Source: JBEAUL01 sp041161475
Lineage (GTDB): Bacteria > Pseudomonadota > Gammaproteobacteria > UBA6186 > Azoamicaceae
NCBI GenBank assembly: GCA_041161475.1
Contig: JBEAUL010000015.1
Coordinates: 1 to 6,788, forward strand
Reading direction: 5' to 3'
Length of the DNA stretch: 6,788 nt
How positions within the stretch are numbered: the first letter of the stretch is position 1; the number at the start of each line of letters is the position of its first letter. Under the pieces are notes generated by a model. That model was not told the DNA's origin. It saw nothing but the letters and a program-made list of their open reading frames with translations, and searched no databases. Of the stretch, positions 1-6,659 are shown one piece after another. Made by a program: the position numbers and the translations under genes.

Positions 1-250
1 TGGGAATGGTGACTGTATTACCGGAACCAGAACCTACCTGTTGTTTTTGGGTAAGTACGGCATTGGATTTAAAATAACCGCGTTCATATTTTTTGATTTG
101 AATAGGCGGTTGCCCTTTGTCTTCTAAGGTCTGGTTTAGTCTACCGATAAAACGACTGTACAGATACTCTGCGCCAAAGCCAACACCAAAGGGCAGTAAG
201 CCGGTGATGACCACGATTAATACAATGACTGTGATAAAAAATTTTTTCAT
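1..250 (-). CDS. DUF945 (YdgA-like) family protein, N-terminal part
   Basis: This minus-strand gene starts with ATG at 250-248 and is open to the left edge, so only the first 83 codons are present. The protein begins MKKFFITVIVLIVVITGLLPF, written here in short as a two-Lys N-terminus followed by a hydrophobic segment at residues 4-22. That is a signal anchor or uncleaved signal peptide sending the rest to the periplasm. Residues 55-64 read YERGYFKSNA, which matches the conserved 'Y.RG.F.S.A' block near the N-terminus of DUF945/YdgA proteins of gammaproteobacteria. The function of the family is poorly defined; it is envelope-associated. No strong Shine-Dalgarno lies before the ATG (an AGGT abuts it). 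The gene is divergent from the small-gene cluster at 490-1904. The family call rests on the membrane segment plus the motif, so it is likely but not certain. Confidence 0.72.
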   Translation of the reverse strand, partial: MKKFFITVIVLIVVITGLLPFGVGFGAEYLYSRFIGRLNQTLEDKGQPPIQIKKYERGYFKSNAVLTQKQQVGSGSGNTVTIP

Positions 251-489
251 ACCTAATGCTAGTCGGCCTTGTCATAAAAAAAGTTTAGACATTTTATTTA
301 AAGGTGGTAGGTCGTAATGTGCCTTAATCTCGTATACAAAGTATGTGTGCCTTATGGTGTATGCGTGAATGTATGACTATTTTTTAGCATTCTCCTAGTC
401 TACCTTTAGCGATCAGAGGCAAGTATATTTTTATGATGTGCATGCAATAAAAAATGTACAACAAGTGATTCTTTTATGGGAGGTAGGTT
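251..489. other. divergent intergenic region
   Basis: This gap lies between the DUF945 gene (leftward) and the membrane-protein gene at 490 (rightward), so it should hold promoters for both. It is AT-rich. I see TAAAAT as a -10-like hexamer for the leftward gene (296-291) and TATGAT for the rightward gene (432-437), but neither has a convincing -35 at the right distance. A 9-bp direct repeat, TGTGCCTTA, occurs at 318-326 and 346-354. I see no RNA gene and no terminator. Confidence 0.4.
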
Positions 490-1029
490 ATGAAAAATGA
501 GCATTCCTTTTTTGGCGAAGGATCAGGTAAAAAAACAGGTAAGGGCTTTTGGGCTACTTTTTCTGCCATTGGCGAAAAAATAGGCGCTGGTTTAAGGATT
601 GCTGGGTTAGTCCTGTTGGGTATTCCCGCATCGATTGTGTATGGGGCAATAGTCTGCCTTGCAGAGTTCACCTTTAAGTCAGCTCAAGCGTTGCTTGAAG
701 GTGCTGTTTCAGTCGCTGTTGGTGCTGTTGGACTTGCTGCTTTAGTGATTTCTCTTTCTTGGCTTATGCTTGGAAAGGATTTTCCTGGAACGCTGAAAGA
801 GAGTGCTAGTTTGCTCGTGGAAGGGGTATGTAAAATAGTTTCCTTGGGTGTTTTATTTCCAGATGATTTAATTGAGCGACCCCAGTCTCTTTATGGGGAA
901 GATAAAAGTTGGGACGGGATTGCCACGGTTAAGGATTTAGTAAAACAAAGTATATCTCTTATATCTGAAGAAATGGAAATCATTCGCGGAATAAACACAG
1001 AATCAGATGATAAATACAGAATCAGATGA
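490..1029 (+). CDS. small orphan membrane protein with a repeat-altered C-terminus
   Basis: I do not recognise the family of this 179-aa protein. The start is well supported: GGGAGG at 478-483 is followed six bases later by the ATG. The N-terminus (1-35) is Gly/Lys-rich. It is followed by two clear hydrophobic segments, about residues 37-58 and 71-94, rich in Gly and Ala with small-residue spacing that suits helix packing. A weaker amphipathic or hydrophobic segment spans about 106-123, and the C-terminal third is polar. There is no cleavable signal peptide. It probably inserts in the inner membrane, or in a host membrane if it is secreted; the sequence cannot distinguish these. The last 12 residues (168-179) are encoded by 19-bp tandem repeats that shift the frame, so the present tail is probably not ancestral. 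It heads a same-strand group with the genes at 1124 and 1761. Confidence 0.75.
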   Translation: MKNEHSFFGEGSGKKTGKGFWATFSAIGEKIGAGLRIAGLVLLGIPASIVYGAIVCLAEFTFKSAQALLEGAVSVAVGAVGLAALVISLSWLMLGKDFPGTLKESASLLVEGVCKIVSLGVLFPDDLIERPQSLYGEDKSWDGIATVKDLVKQSISLISEEMEIIRGINTESDDKYRIR

Positions 1030-1047
1030 TAAATACAGAATCAGATG
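991..1047 (+). repeat. three tandem 19-bp repeats spanning a stop codon
   Basis: Three adjacent copies of the unit ATAAAYACAGAATCAGATG lie at 991-1009, 1010-1028 and 1029-1047. Copies 2 and 3 are identical and copy 1 differs by one base (C instead of T at 996). Since 19 is not a multiple of 3, each added copy moves the reading frame. The first two copies encode the tail of the 490 gene, whose TGA stop is at 1027-1029; the third is mostly untranslated. With one copy only, the frame would read on through 1048-1073 to a TAA and end in VTFNFKPS. Confidence 0.93.
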
Positions 1048-1123
1048 TGACGTTTAATTTCAAGCCAAGTTAATCATGATGTAACGAATATAAACATGAC
1101 AAGTAACAAAATAGGAGAAAAAT

Positions 1124-1654
1124 ATGCGTCCAATGTACAAAGAGAAGTCTGGGAAACAATCCTTGAAACCAGAAGCACATGCTTGTGGCGTGGTTATTCA
1201 CTTTCCTCGCCAAGAGTTGGCCTCGACATTAGAGAAAGACATGAAAACAGGTGTTCCTAAAGATGGTTCCAGCAAAAAGTATGACTTAAGTCGTGAGGGA
1301 AATGTTTTATCCATTCGTTTACATAATGTACAAGACACGAACTTTTGTGGTGCATTTTTGTTGGCACTCAGTGCTAGGGTTAAAAAATTGGTGATGCCAA
1401 AGCATGAAGAATCCGGTTTGTCGGTTGAGATTTCTGGTGCGGATGAATCGGGTGCTGCCTTGTGTGTTGCTTCTCAAGGCTTGTGGCCAGCAAGATTTTC
1501 TTTTTCGAGCAAAGCAGAAAAAGAGAAATTTGATCACGCCAGAAAAGAAATTGACACACAAATAAAAACAGTGACGAAAGCATTAACGCCTAAATTAAAA
1601 CAAGAGATAGATAAACAAGTCAGTGCCTTAAAAAAAGGCAAAAAGAGTAAGTAG
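1124..1654 (+). CDS. orphan soluble protein with a lysine-rich helical tail
   Basis: This 176-aa protein is of unrecognised family. AGGAG at 1113-1117, six bases before the ATG, fixes the start; an in-frame Met at codon 4 is less well placed. There is no signal peptide or membrane segment. Residues about 18-126 alternate short hydrophobic and polar stretches (for example ACGVVIHFP, NVLSIRLHNV, LSVEISG), suggesting a beta-rich globular domain. It has three cysteines (21, 75, 114). Residues about 129-176 are charged and predicted helical, possibly a short coiled coil, ending in a basic stretch (LKKGKKSK). The basic tail could bind nucleic acid, acidic lipid or a partner, but nothing identifies which. 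It lies 94 bp after the 490 gene on the same strand, with a TATAAA at 1089-1094 but no -35 partner, so cotranscription with the 490 gene is plausible. Confidence 0.75.
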   Translation: MRPMYKEKSGKQSLKPEAHACGVVIHFPRQELASTLEKDMKTGVPKDGSSKKYDLSREGNVLSIRLHNVQDTNFCGAFLLALSARVKKLVMPKHEESGLSVEISGADESGAALCVASQGLWPARFSFSSKAEKEKFDHARKEIDTQIKTVTKALTPKLKQEIDKQVSALKKGKKSK

Positions 1655-1664
1655 GAATGATTTG

Positions 1665-1692
1665 TTGTCAATAATAGCAATGAATAAATAAT
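1665..1692 (+). promoter_or_regulatory. candidate sigma-70 promoter before the 47-aa gene
   Basis: TTGTCA (1665-1670, 5 of 6 to TTGACA) is 16 bp from AATAAT (1687-1692, 5 of 6 to TATAAT). It would start a transcript near 1699, giving a leader of about 60 nt before the ATG at 1761. The area is very AT-rich, so chance matches are likely. Confidence 0.3.
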
Positions 1693-1713
1693 GATTTTAT
1701 TTTTATTATTTGA

Positions 1714-1744
1714 GTGGAATGAGACTAGGCTCTTTTTATTCCAC
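1714..1744 (+). promoter_or_regulatory. inverted repeat directly before a strong ribosome binding site
   Basis: GTGGAAT (1714-1720) and ATTCCAC (1738-1744) are perfect 7-bp complements separated by 17 nt. A short GAG/CTC (1721-1723 with 1730-1732) could extend the stem past a bulge of Ts. It ends two bases before the purine-rich ribosome binding site of the next gene (1746-1756). It could be a leader hairpin or a protein site. There is no U-run after it, so it is not a terminator. Confidence 0.35.
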
Positions 1745-1760
1745 AGAGGGAGGAGGATTC

Positions 1761-1904
1761 ATGGGAAAAAAACTAACCGTGGAAGCAGTGACATATGTTG
1801 CAGGTCTCATTAAGCATGAGGCTAGTATTATCTCTGGTGGTGGGGTACAAGAAGAACCTTCTTGGGTATCAGAATCATCGAGTAAAATGCCAGGGGCATT
1901 CTAA
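1761..1904 (+). CDS. 47-aa microprotein of unknown function
   Basis: A strong, extended Shine-Dalgarno (GAGGGAGGAGG, 1746-1756) stands just before this ATG. I therefore prefer it to the in-frame ATG at 1710, which has no ribosome binding site and would read through the inverted repeat. The product begins MGKKLTVEAVTYVAGLIKHE and ends SSSKMPGAF. Its first 22 residues could form one amphipathic helix; the rest is Gly/Ser/Glu-rich and probably disordered. It has no membrane segment, no cysteines and no recognised motif. It follows two orphan genes on the same strand and precedes the folded mutS leader by 26 bp. The strong ribosome binding site is the main argument that it is real. It could instead be the remnant of a longer gene. 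Confidence 0.55.
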   Translation: MGKKLTVEAVTYVAGLIKHEASIISGGGVQEEPSWVSESSSKMPGAF

Positions 1905-1930
1905 ATAAGAGGCTCTTTTCCCGAGCGATA

Positions 1931-2006
1931 TCATTTTAGTGTACAATCGGGTTCTGTTACTGCGGTAATAAGAGAACCCGATTGTTAAGATGGATACACT
2001 AAATGA
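1931..2006 (+). promoter_or_regulatory. folded mutS leader with a UNCG tetraloop, covering the start codon
   Basis: Three stacked helices can be drawn. The basal helix pairs 1931-1943 with 1995-2006 (12 bp, one bulged T in the 1934-1937 run). The middle helix pairs 1944-1955 (CAATCGGGTTCT) with 1973-1984 (AGAACCCGATTG), 12 bp without a mismatch. The apical helix pairs TTAC (1957-1960) with GTAA (1965-1968) and closes on the loop TGCG, a C(UNCG)G tetraloop, a very stable RNA class. The only large unpaired piece is TTAAGATGGA (1985-1994), which holds the weak ribosome binding site of mutS, while the mutS ATG (2003-2005) is inside the basal helix. This looks like a translational control element. 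It lacks a U-run on either strand, so an intrinsic terminator is unlikely. A palindromic mobile repeat inserted at the gene start is the main alternative. Confidence 0.7.
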
Positions 2007-4504
2007 GTCGTACAACTTTATTAAAGCCAGAAGACGGTGTGCAACACACCCCCATGATGCAGCAATACTTGCGAATCAAAGCCCAGCATCCAGATCATCT
2101 GTTGCTATACCGAATGGGGGATTTCTATGAGCTATTTTTTGAGGACGCGAAAAAAGCAGCAGCCCTACTTGATATCACCCTAACGGCCAGAGGAAACAGT
2201 GGAGGGGAACCGATTCCGATGGCGGGTGTGCCCTATCATGCGGTTGAAGGATACCTGGCTAAATTAGTAAAACAGGGCGAAGTGGTGGCGATTGCTGAGC
2301 AAATGGGGGAGCCCAAGCCCGGGGTACCAGTAGACCGGCAGGTAACACGGATTATTACGCCAGGCACTTTAACCGATGAAGCCTTGCTTACGGAAACAAA
2401 AGAAAATGTACTGATGGCAGTCACCCTGCATAAAGACAAGATAGGCATCGCCACGGTGGACTGTTCAACGGGTCGCTTTAGAATTTACCCTGCCTTAACA
2501 AAAGAAGCGTTCTGTTTAGAGTACGAACGCTTACAACCAGTAGAAGTATTACTCAGTGAAGATACTGCTCAGGCATTGCTGGATATTGCCATAGAAGCCC
2601 GTGTTACTGTCAGAGAAGCGGAATGGTTTAATCAAGACAGTAGCGAACAGTCTTTACAAGAACAGTGGGGGCCACACTATCAAGAAACCCATCTAAAAGG
2701 CCATGCGATAAAAAATTTACGACCTGCCCTCTGTGCAGCCGGGGGGTTATTGCGTTATTTGCGGTATACTCAACAGCAAGCCTTGCAACATATTGTTGTC
2801 TTAACTGTGGAAGAAACAGACAATGTATTAATGTTAGATGGCACAACCCAGCGTAACTTAGAGTTGATGGCCAATGGTCAGGGTGAAAAGCAACACAGTT
2901 TGTGGCACTTGGTCGATAAAACAAAAACAGCCATGGGCAGTCGATTATTACAGCGTTGGATAAAAAAGCCATTAAGGCATCGTCAAGATATTCAGCCACG
3001 AACAGATGCTGTGGCGTGTTTATTACAATCAGAACGTTTTATCCCTGCGCAAGCATCCTTACAAGGCATGGCAGACATTGAACGTATTTTAAGTCGCATT
3101 GCCCTGTTTTCTGCGCGTCCGCGTGATTTACTGAAATTAAGAGAAGCGTTGAGTGCTTTACCTCAAGTTAAAGCACAATTATCGTCTTTCGCATTAACCC
3201 CCTTGTTACAGCAGATTGATGCCGGTATTCAATGCTTTCCCGATTTACAGGATACCCTAGCACGGGCAATTGTGGACTATCCACCCTTATTGACCCGTGA
3301 CGGGGGCGTCATTGCAACTGGGTTTGATGAAACCTTAGACAGTTTAAGGGCCTTGAGCGACAATGCGAGTGATTTTTTAACGCAACTCGAAAAAACGGAA
3401 AAAGAGCAAACCGGTTTGTCTACCTTAAAAGTTGGGTACAATCGGATTCATGGATATTTTATCGAATTAAGTCGTGGGCAAGCAGAGCAGGCGCCTTCGC
3501 ACTATATTCGACGTCAAACATTAAAAAATGCAGAACGGTTTATTACCCCTGAGTTAAAAACATTTGAAGACCAGGTATTAAGTAGCCGAGAACGTGCCTT
3601 AGCACGAGAAAAATATTTATATGAAGCGCTCCTAAAAACAATTCAATCAGTGTTGCCGGCCTTGCAAACCATGGCACAAGCCATCGCAGAATGGGATGTG
3701 TTGCTGAATTTTGCAGAACGTGCCCATCAATTAGATTGGTGTCAACCGCAATGGGTTGATAAACCGACGCTTGCCATCACCGCAGGGCGACACCCAGTGG
3801 TGGAATCCGCCTTACAAACGCCTTTTGTTGCCAATGATGTACAATTTGAGCCAGGTAAAAAATTAATGTTGATTACAGGTCCTAATATGGGCGGTAAATC
3901 AACGTATATGCGTCAAGTGGCCTTGATTGTTATTTTGGCGCACATGGGTTCTTTTGTCCCCGCGCGCGCAGCCACCTTGGGCCCATTCGATCGTATCTTT
4001 ACACGGATTGGGGCCCAAGATGACTTGGCGACTGGTCGTTCAACCTTTATGGTTGTAATGACTGAGATGGCCAATATTTTACATCATGCCACAGAAAACA
4101 GTTTGGTTTTGTTAGATGAAGTTGGACGAGGCACCAGCACCTTTGATGGGTTGGCCTTGGCCTGGGCCATTGGCGAAGCGTTGGGTAAAGAGATTAAAGC
4201 CTGGACTTTATTTGCCACACATTACTTTGAATTAACCGCCTTGCCTCGTACAGTGCCGGCAGCGGTTAATGTGCATGTGGCTGCGGTGGAGCGCGATCAG
4301 CGTCTTATTTTTTTACACAGTATACTGCCTGGTCCAGCAAGTCGCAGTTATGGTATTCAGGTGGCACAATTGGCGGGTTTTCCTGCGTCCGTGATTACAC
4401 GGGCATTACAAAAATGTCATTCCCTGGAAGCTGTGCCCACAAGTAATCCGACAAAAACAGCAGAAATAGAGGCCTTGGCGCAGTTGGACATGATGTTTGA
4501 GTAA
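2003..4504 (+). CDS. mutS: DNA mismatch repair protein MutS
   Basis: This ATPase binds mismatches and small loops in DNA and recruits MutL to start strand-specific repair. The 833-aa protein has all MutS domains; by correspondence with the E. coli protein (offset about 12) they are mismatch binding about 14-127, connector 128-278, core/lever 279-455 and 516-579, clamp 456-515, and ATPase 580-777 with a helix-turn-helix after it. Visible residues are the mismatch-wedge F41-x-E43 in GDFYE, Walker A GPNMGGKS at 626-633 (K632), Walker B D705-E706 in [10 protein letters not shown], and H740 in FATHYF. The N-terminus leads into HTPMMQQYL at the usual distance, supporting this start. Two oddities stand out. 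The signature reads STFMVVM, with V685 in place of the nearly invariant Glu. The protein also ends at QLDMMFE, so it lacks the roughly 30-residue tetramerisation tail of E. coli MutS (853 aa). The start codon is buried in a leader fold and the ribosome binding site is weak. Confidence 0.98.
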   Translation: MSRTTLLKPEDGVQHTPMMQQYLRIKAQHPDHLLLYRMGDFYELFFEDAKKAAALLDITLTARGNSGGEPIPMAGVPYHAVEGYLAKLVKQGEVVAIAEQMGEPKPGVPVDRQVTRIITPGTLTDEALLTETKENVLMAVTLHKDKIGIATVDCSTGRFRIYPALTKEAFCLEYERLQPVEVLLSEDTAQALLDIAIEARVTVREAEWFNQDSSEQSLQEQWGPHYQETHLKGHAIKNLRPALCAAGGLLRYLRYTQQQALQHIVVLTVEETDNVLMLDGTTQRNLELMANGQGEKQHSLWHLVDKTKTAMGSRLLQRWIKKPLRHRQDIQPRTDAVACLLQSERFIPAQASLQGMADIERILSRIALFSARPRDLLKLREALSALPQVKAQLSSFALTPLLQQIDAGIQCFPDLQDTLARAIVDYPPLLTRDGGVIATGFDETLDSLRALSDNASDFLTQLEKTEKEQTGLSTLKVGYNRIHGYFIELSRGQAEQAPSHYIRRQTLKNAERFITPELKTFEDQVLSSRERALAREKYLYEALLKTIQSVLPALQTMAQAIAEWDVLLNFAERAHQLDWCQPQWVDKPTLAITAGRHPVVESALQTPFVANDVQFEPGKKLMLITGPNMGGKSTYMRQVALIVILAHMGSFVPARAATLGPFDRIFTRIGAQDDLATGRSTFMVVMTEMANILHHATENSLVLLDEVGRGTSTFDGLALAWAIGEALGKEIKAWTLFATHYFELTALPRTVPAAVNVHVAAVERDQRLIFLHSILPGPASRSYGIQVAQLAGFPASVITRALQKCHSLEAVPTSNPTKTAEIEALAQLDMMFE

Positions 4505-4522
4505 ATGGCGCGTTGTTTACTC
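4499..4522. terminator. inverted repeat between convergent mutS and tamB
   Basis: GAGTAAA (4499-4505) and TTTACTC (4516-4522) are perfect complements around a 10-nt spacer. In RNA, three inner wobble pairs could extend the stem to a CGCG loop. The mutS TAA (4502-4504) is in one arm and the complement of the tamB TAA (4517-4519) in the other. It is the only structure in the 12-nt gap and could end transcription from both sides, but it is AT-rich and has only a short T stretch after it, so termination would be weak. Confidence 0.35.
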
Positions 4523-6631
4523 TTTGTCCATGGAAAAGCTGATGTCGCTCCCAGAGCCTTCTGTGCCTGTTTCGACACCAATCGACCAGTATCTGCCCAA
4601 AAAGTATTTTAGTTTTACCGTTTTGGTTTCTTCGAGCATACTTTTTAAGTATTGCAGATAAACTTTTGGAGTAAGGTATGAGCCAACGGTTAAGACGGTG
4701 TCCATGTCTGTATGGGTTTTAGGATTATAGGTTGTATGGCGTGCTTCAACATCAATATCTTCTACATGTAACCGATTTTGTAAGCGATCGATAAAAGAGC
4801 CTTCATTGTTGCCTGCTGCATCCGCTAAAAACAAAGCCGATTGAGAGGCTAGTAGGGTTTGTGCATTGGGGTTATCATTCGTTGAGCTTAGGAATTGCAC
4901 ATTTTTTTGGCGCGTATTGTACAACTGCACCATTGGGCGTGTGAGTGTGCCTTGAATATAAAAATTATTTTCTTGTGTGGCATCTTGTTGCATGGGATTG
5001 CGTTCTGTGATGCGAATATCGAGCAATGGATCGGAGAGTAAAGTGCCGTTTGGAAAATATAACCGTCCTTTGTTGATGGTGCGCGTTTTGCCTTTTAAAC
5101 GGTAACGTCCTTTGTCTATCCAGAGTTCGCCTTTTCCGGTTAATACACCGTCATGGCGTTTTGTAACGGCTAAATTTCCTTCTAATTTTCCTTCTAAGCC
5201 GTAACCCTGTAGCGTGATATTTTTCAACAGTAATTGAATGTCAGGTAAAATGTGGATGGTATTGTTCTGTCCGATGTCTCCCTTTTTGTTTGTATCTAGC
5301 GCATCAATAAATCGGACATCCCGAGAAAGCACCGATTGATTGACTTGTTCTTTTAGTCGAATTGTTGCCTTGCTTACGCCTAAATCCCCATGAATATGCA
5401 GCACAGGGGGTATGTAGTGTAAGGTGAGATTGGGTGAAGCCGTAGCAGTTAGGGCATAAGTTCGGTACAAGGGTAAATCATCCCCTTTTAGGGTCCAGGT
5501 ATTGAACGCATTGCTAGATAGATATAACCAGGATTGTCCTATGCCCAGTTTTCCTTCGGCAGAGAATAGGGGCTTTTGTTTGGGATGATGCGCGGAGTGA
5601 ATATTGAGCGTTCCCGATTGTAGTGCAATCCCTTGAGTAGGCAGATAGGTTTTAAATCCACTGACATGTGCATCTAAAGACCAGTGGTTGCTAGAAACAA
5701 TATTGGACGAGATGCTCACTTCCTCATAAGGACATTTTATCCAAGAATAAGGCGTATCGCGAAATAAAATATTACCACTTGGAAAGACTGCCTTTAAGGT
5801 AATGTGTCCGGTTTTTTTCTTTGCAGGGCCATGATATTGAATGCGTAAATTCACCTCGCTATCCCATCGGATATTATTGGGTAGCATAAAGGCAAGGGCT
5901 TTTAAGGGAAAATGAGGCAACTGCCATTCAATGGTTTTGGGCTTTTGTGTCACGCGTTGGAATATATCTGCTTTAAAAATAGGGCTGTGCGCATTTCTTT
6001 TCCAAGTAATCACGCCGGCAACAGGATGAGTCGTCTTTTTTTGTGGGTGATTTGGTGTTTTGGGTATAAATTGCCATTTTTGATCGGCGTAGCGCAATTG
6101 TACAATGCCAAGGTAGGGTATACCGTTTTGAATAGAAAAATCGGCTTGTCCCCAAAAAGTGTTTTTTCCACTTTTTCCAGCAACTTTAGACAACTGTACC
6201 TGTATGGTGGTGGGATGTGACAAAGAGAGTCCACTACTGAGCTTAAGGTATTGTATTGAGAGTGGGGCCTGTTGTTTTTTGATAGCGTCTGCAAAGGTGA
6301 TATCTGCTTGCAACAATGCCAATTGTTCTATTCGAAACTGGTGTTCTAGAACTGCAAAAGGAGACAAGCGTATGTCTATTTGTTGTATATGCAGGCGACT
6401 AATAGGCCACCCTTTTGGGGGTAAATAGTCAAGATTGTGTGCGGTGATGGTGCCTAACCAACGCCCCTGTAACTGCCCTACCTGAATACTACCGGGAATA
6501 AACGGGCGCAAAACAAACCATGAGGTTTGTAGCCCCGTTTCAGTAGACAGCAACCATACAAAGACCAATAACAAGCCTAAGAGGGGATAGATGGTATGTC
6601 TACACAACCATGATATGTTGAATACTTTCAT
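4517..6631 (-). CDS. tamB: TamB, inner-membrane-anchored translocation and assembly protein
   Basis: TamB spans the periplasm and works with the outer-membrane barrel TamA in outer-membrane protein assembly and phospholipid homeostasis. The protein has an N-terminal membrane anchor (about residues 12-29) and then a long stretch of alternating beta-strand sequence, as expected of the lipid-binding beta-taco groove. The C-terminal DUF490/TamB domain (about 380-704) is recognisable by GYGLEGKLEGNL, GTLTRPMVQLY, VGSYLTPKVYLQYL and a terminal RYWSIGVETG block. At 704 aa it is far shorter than E. coli TamB (1259 aa), while both ends are present, so the loss is in the middle repeats. It lies downstream of tamA on the same strand and converges on mutS. 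ATG at 6631 is the only early Met before the anchor, but no Shine-Dalgarno precedes it, and the -10-like TATAAT lies only 7 bases upstream, so a leaderless message is possible. Confidence 0.93.
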   Translation of the reverse strand: MKVFNISWLCRHTIYPLLGLLLVFVWLLSTETGLQTSWFVLRPFIPGSIQVGQLQGRWLGTITAHNLDYLPPKGWPISRLHIQQIDIRLSPFAVLEHQFRIEQLALLQADITFADAIKKQQAPLSIQYLKLSSGLSLSHPTTIQVQLSKVAGKSGKNTFWGQADFSIQNGIPYLGIVQLRYADQKWQFIPKTPNHPQKKTTHPVAGVITWKRNAHSPIFKADIFQRVTQKPKTIEWQLPHFPLKALAFMLPNNIRWDSEVNLRIQYHGPAKKKTGHITLKAVFPSGNILFRDTPYSWIKCPYEEVSISSNIVSSNHWSLDAHVSGFKTYLPTQGIALQSGTLNIHSAHHPKQKPLFSAEGKLGIGQSWLYLSSNAFNTWTLKGDDLPLYRTYALTATASPNLTLHYIPPVLHIHGDLGVSKATIRLKEQVNQSVLSRDVRFIDALDTNKKGDIGQNNTIHILPDIQLLLKNITLQGYGLEGKLEGNLAVTKRHDGVLTGKGELWIDKGRYRLKGKTRTINKGRLYFPNGTLLSDPLLDIRITERNPMQQDATQENNFYIQGTLTRPMVQLYNTRQKNVQFLSSTNDNPNAQTLLASQSALFLADAAGNNEGSFIDRLQNRLHVEDIDVEARHTTYNPKTHTDMDTVLTVGSYLTPKVYLQYLKSMLEETKTVKLKYFLGRYWSIGVETGTEGSGSDISFSMDKE

Positions 6632-6659
6632 TAATATGATTATACATGAATGAAAGTAT
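6622..6659. repeat. perfect 11-bp inverted repeat over the tamB start
   Basis: ATACTTTCATT (6622-6632) is the exact reverse complement of AATGAAAGTAT (6649-6659), with a 16-nt spacer. The left arm includes the tamB start codon (6629-6631) and the spacer holds the TATAAT of the candidate promoter. It could be an operator bracketing the -10, or, in a message from tamA, a hairpin that hides the start codon. Confidence 0.8.

Noticed and set aside
117..317. Plus-strand open frame at the left end
   Set aside because: It is antisense to the DUF945 gene, whose signal anchor and YERGYF motif are much better support for the minus strand.
991..1047. CRISPR array
   Set aside because: The 19-bp units are directly adjacent, with no spacers and no cas gene nearby; it is a simple tandem repeat.
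1319..1583. Minus-strand open frames opposite the 176-aa gene
   Set aside because: They are Phe/Leu/Cys-rich products typical of the antisense of a lysine-rich coding sequence, with no start signals.
1686..1711. AT-only inverted repeat AAATAAT / ATTATTT
   Set aside because: It is low-complexity AT sequence; a 7-bp match is expected by chance and the stem would be too weak.
1710..1760. Longer start (ATG at 1710) for the small gene ending at 1904
   Set aside because: No ribosome binding site precedes 1710, while the ATG at 1761 has a very strong one; the extra residues would read through the inverted repeat and the ribosome binding site itself.
1944..1984. Strong 12-bp stem taken as an intrinsic terminator of the small-gene cluster
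   Set aside because: Neither strand has a run of Ts after the stem (only TT on the plus strand), and the stem continues into a second helix that ends in the mutS start codon.
2628..2999. Minus-strand open frame of 123 codons inside mutS
   Set aside because: It lies wholly within the certain mutS coding frame, has no ribosome binding site and its product looks like no protein family.
5912..6428. Plus-strand open frames opposite tamB (5912-6220 and 6159-6428)
   Set aside because: They are antisense to a clear tamB frame and have composition typical of shadow frames.
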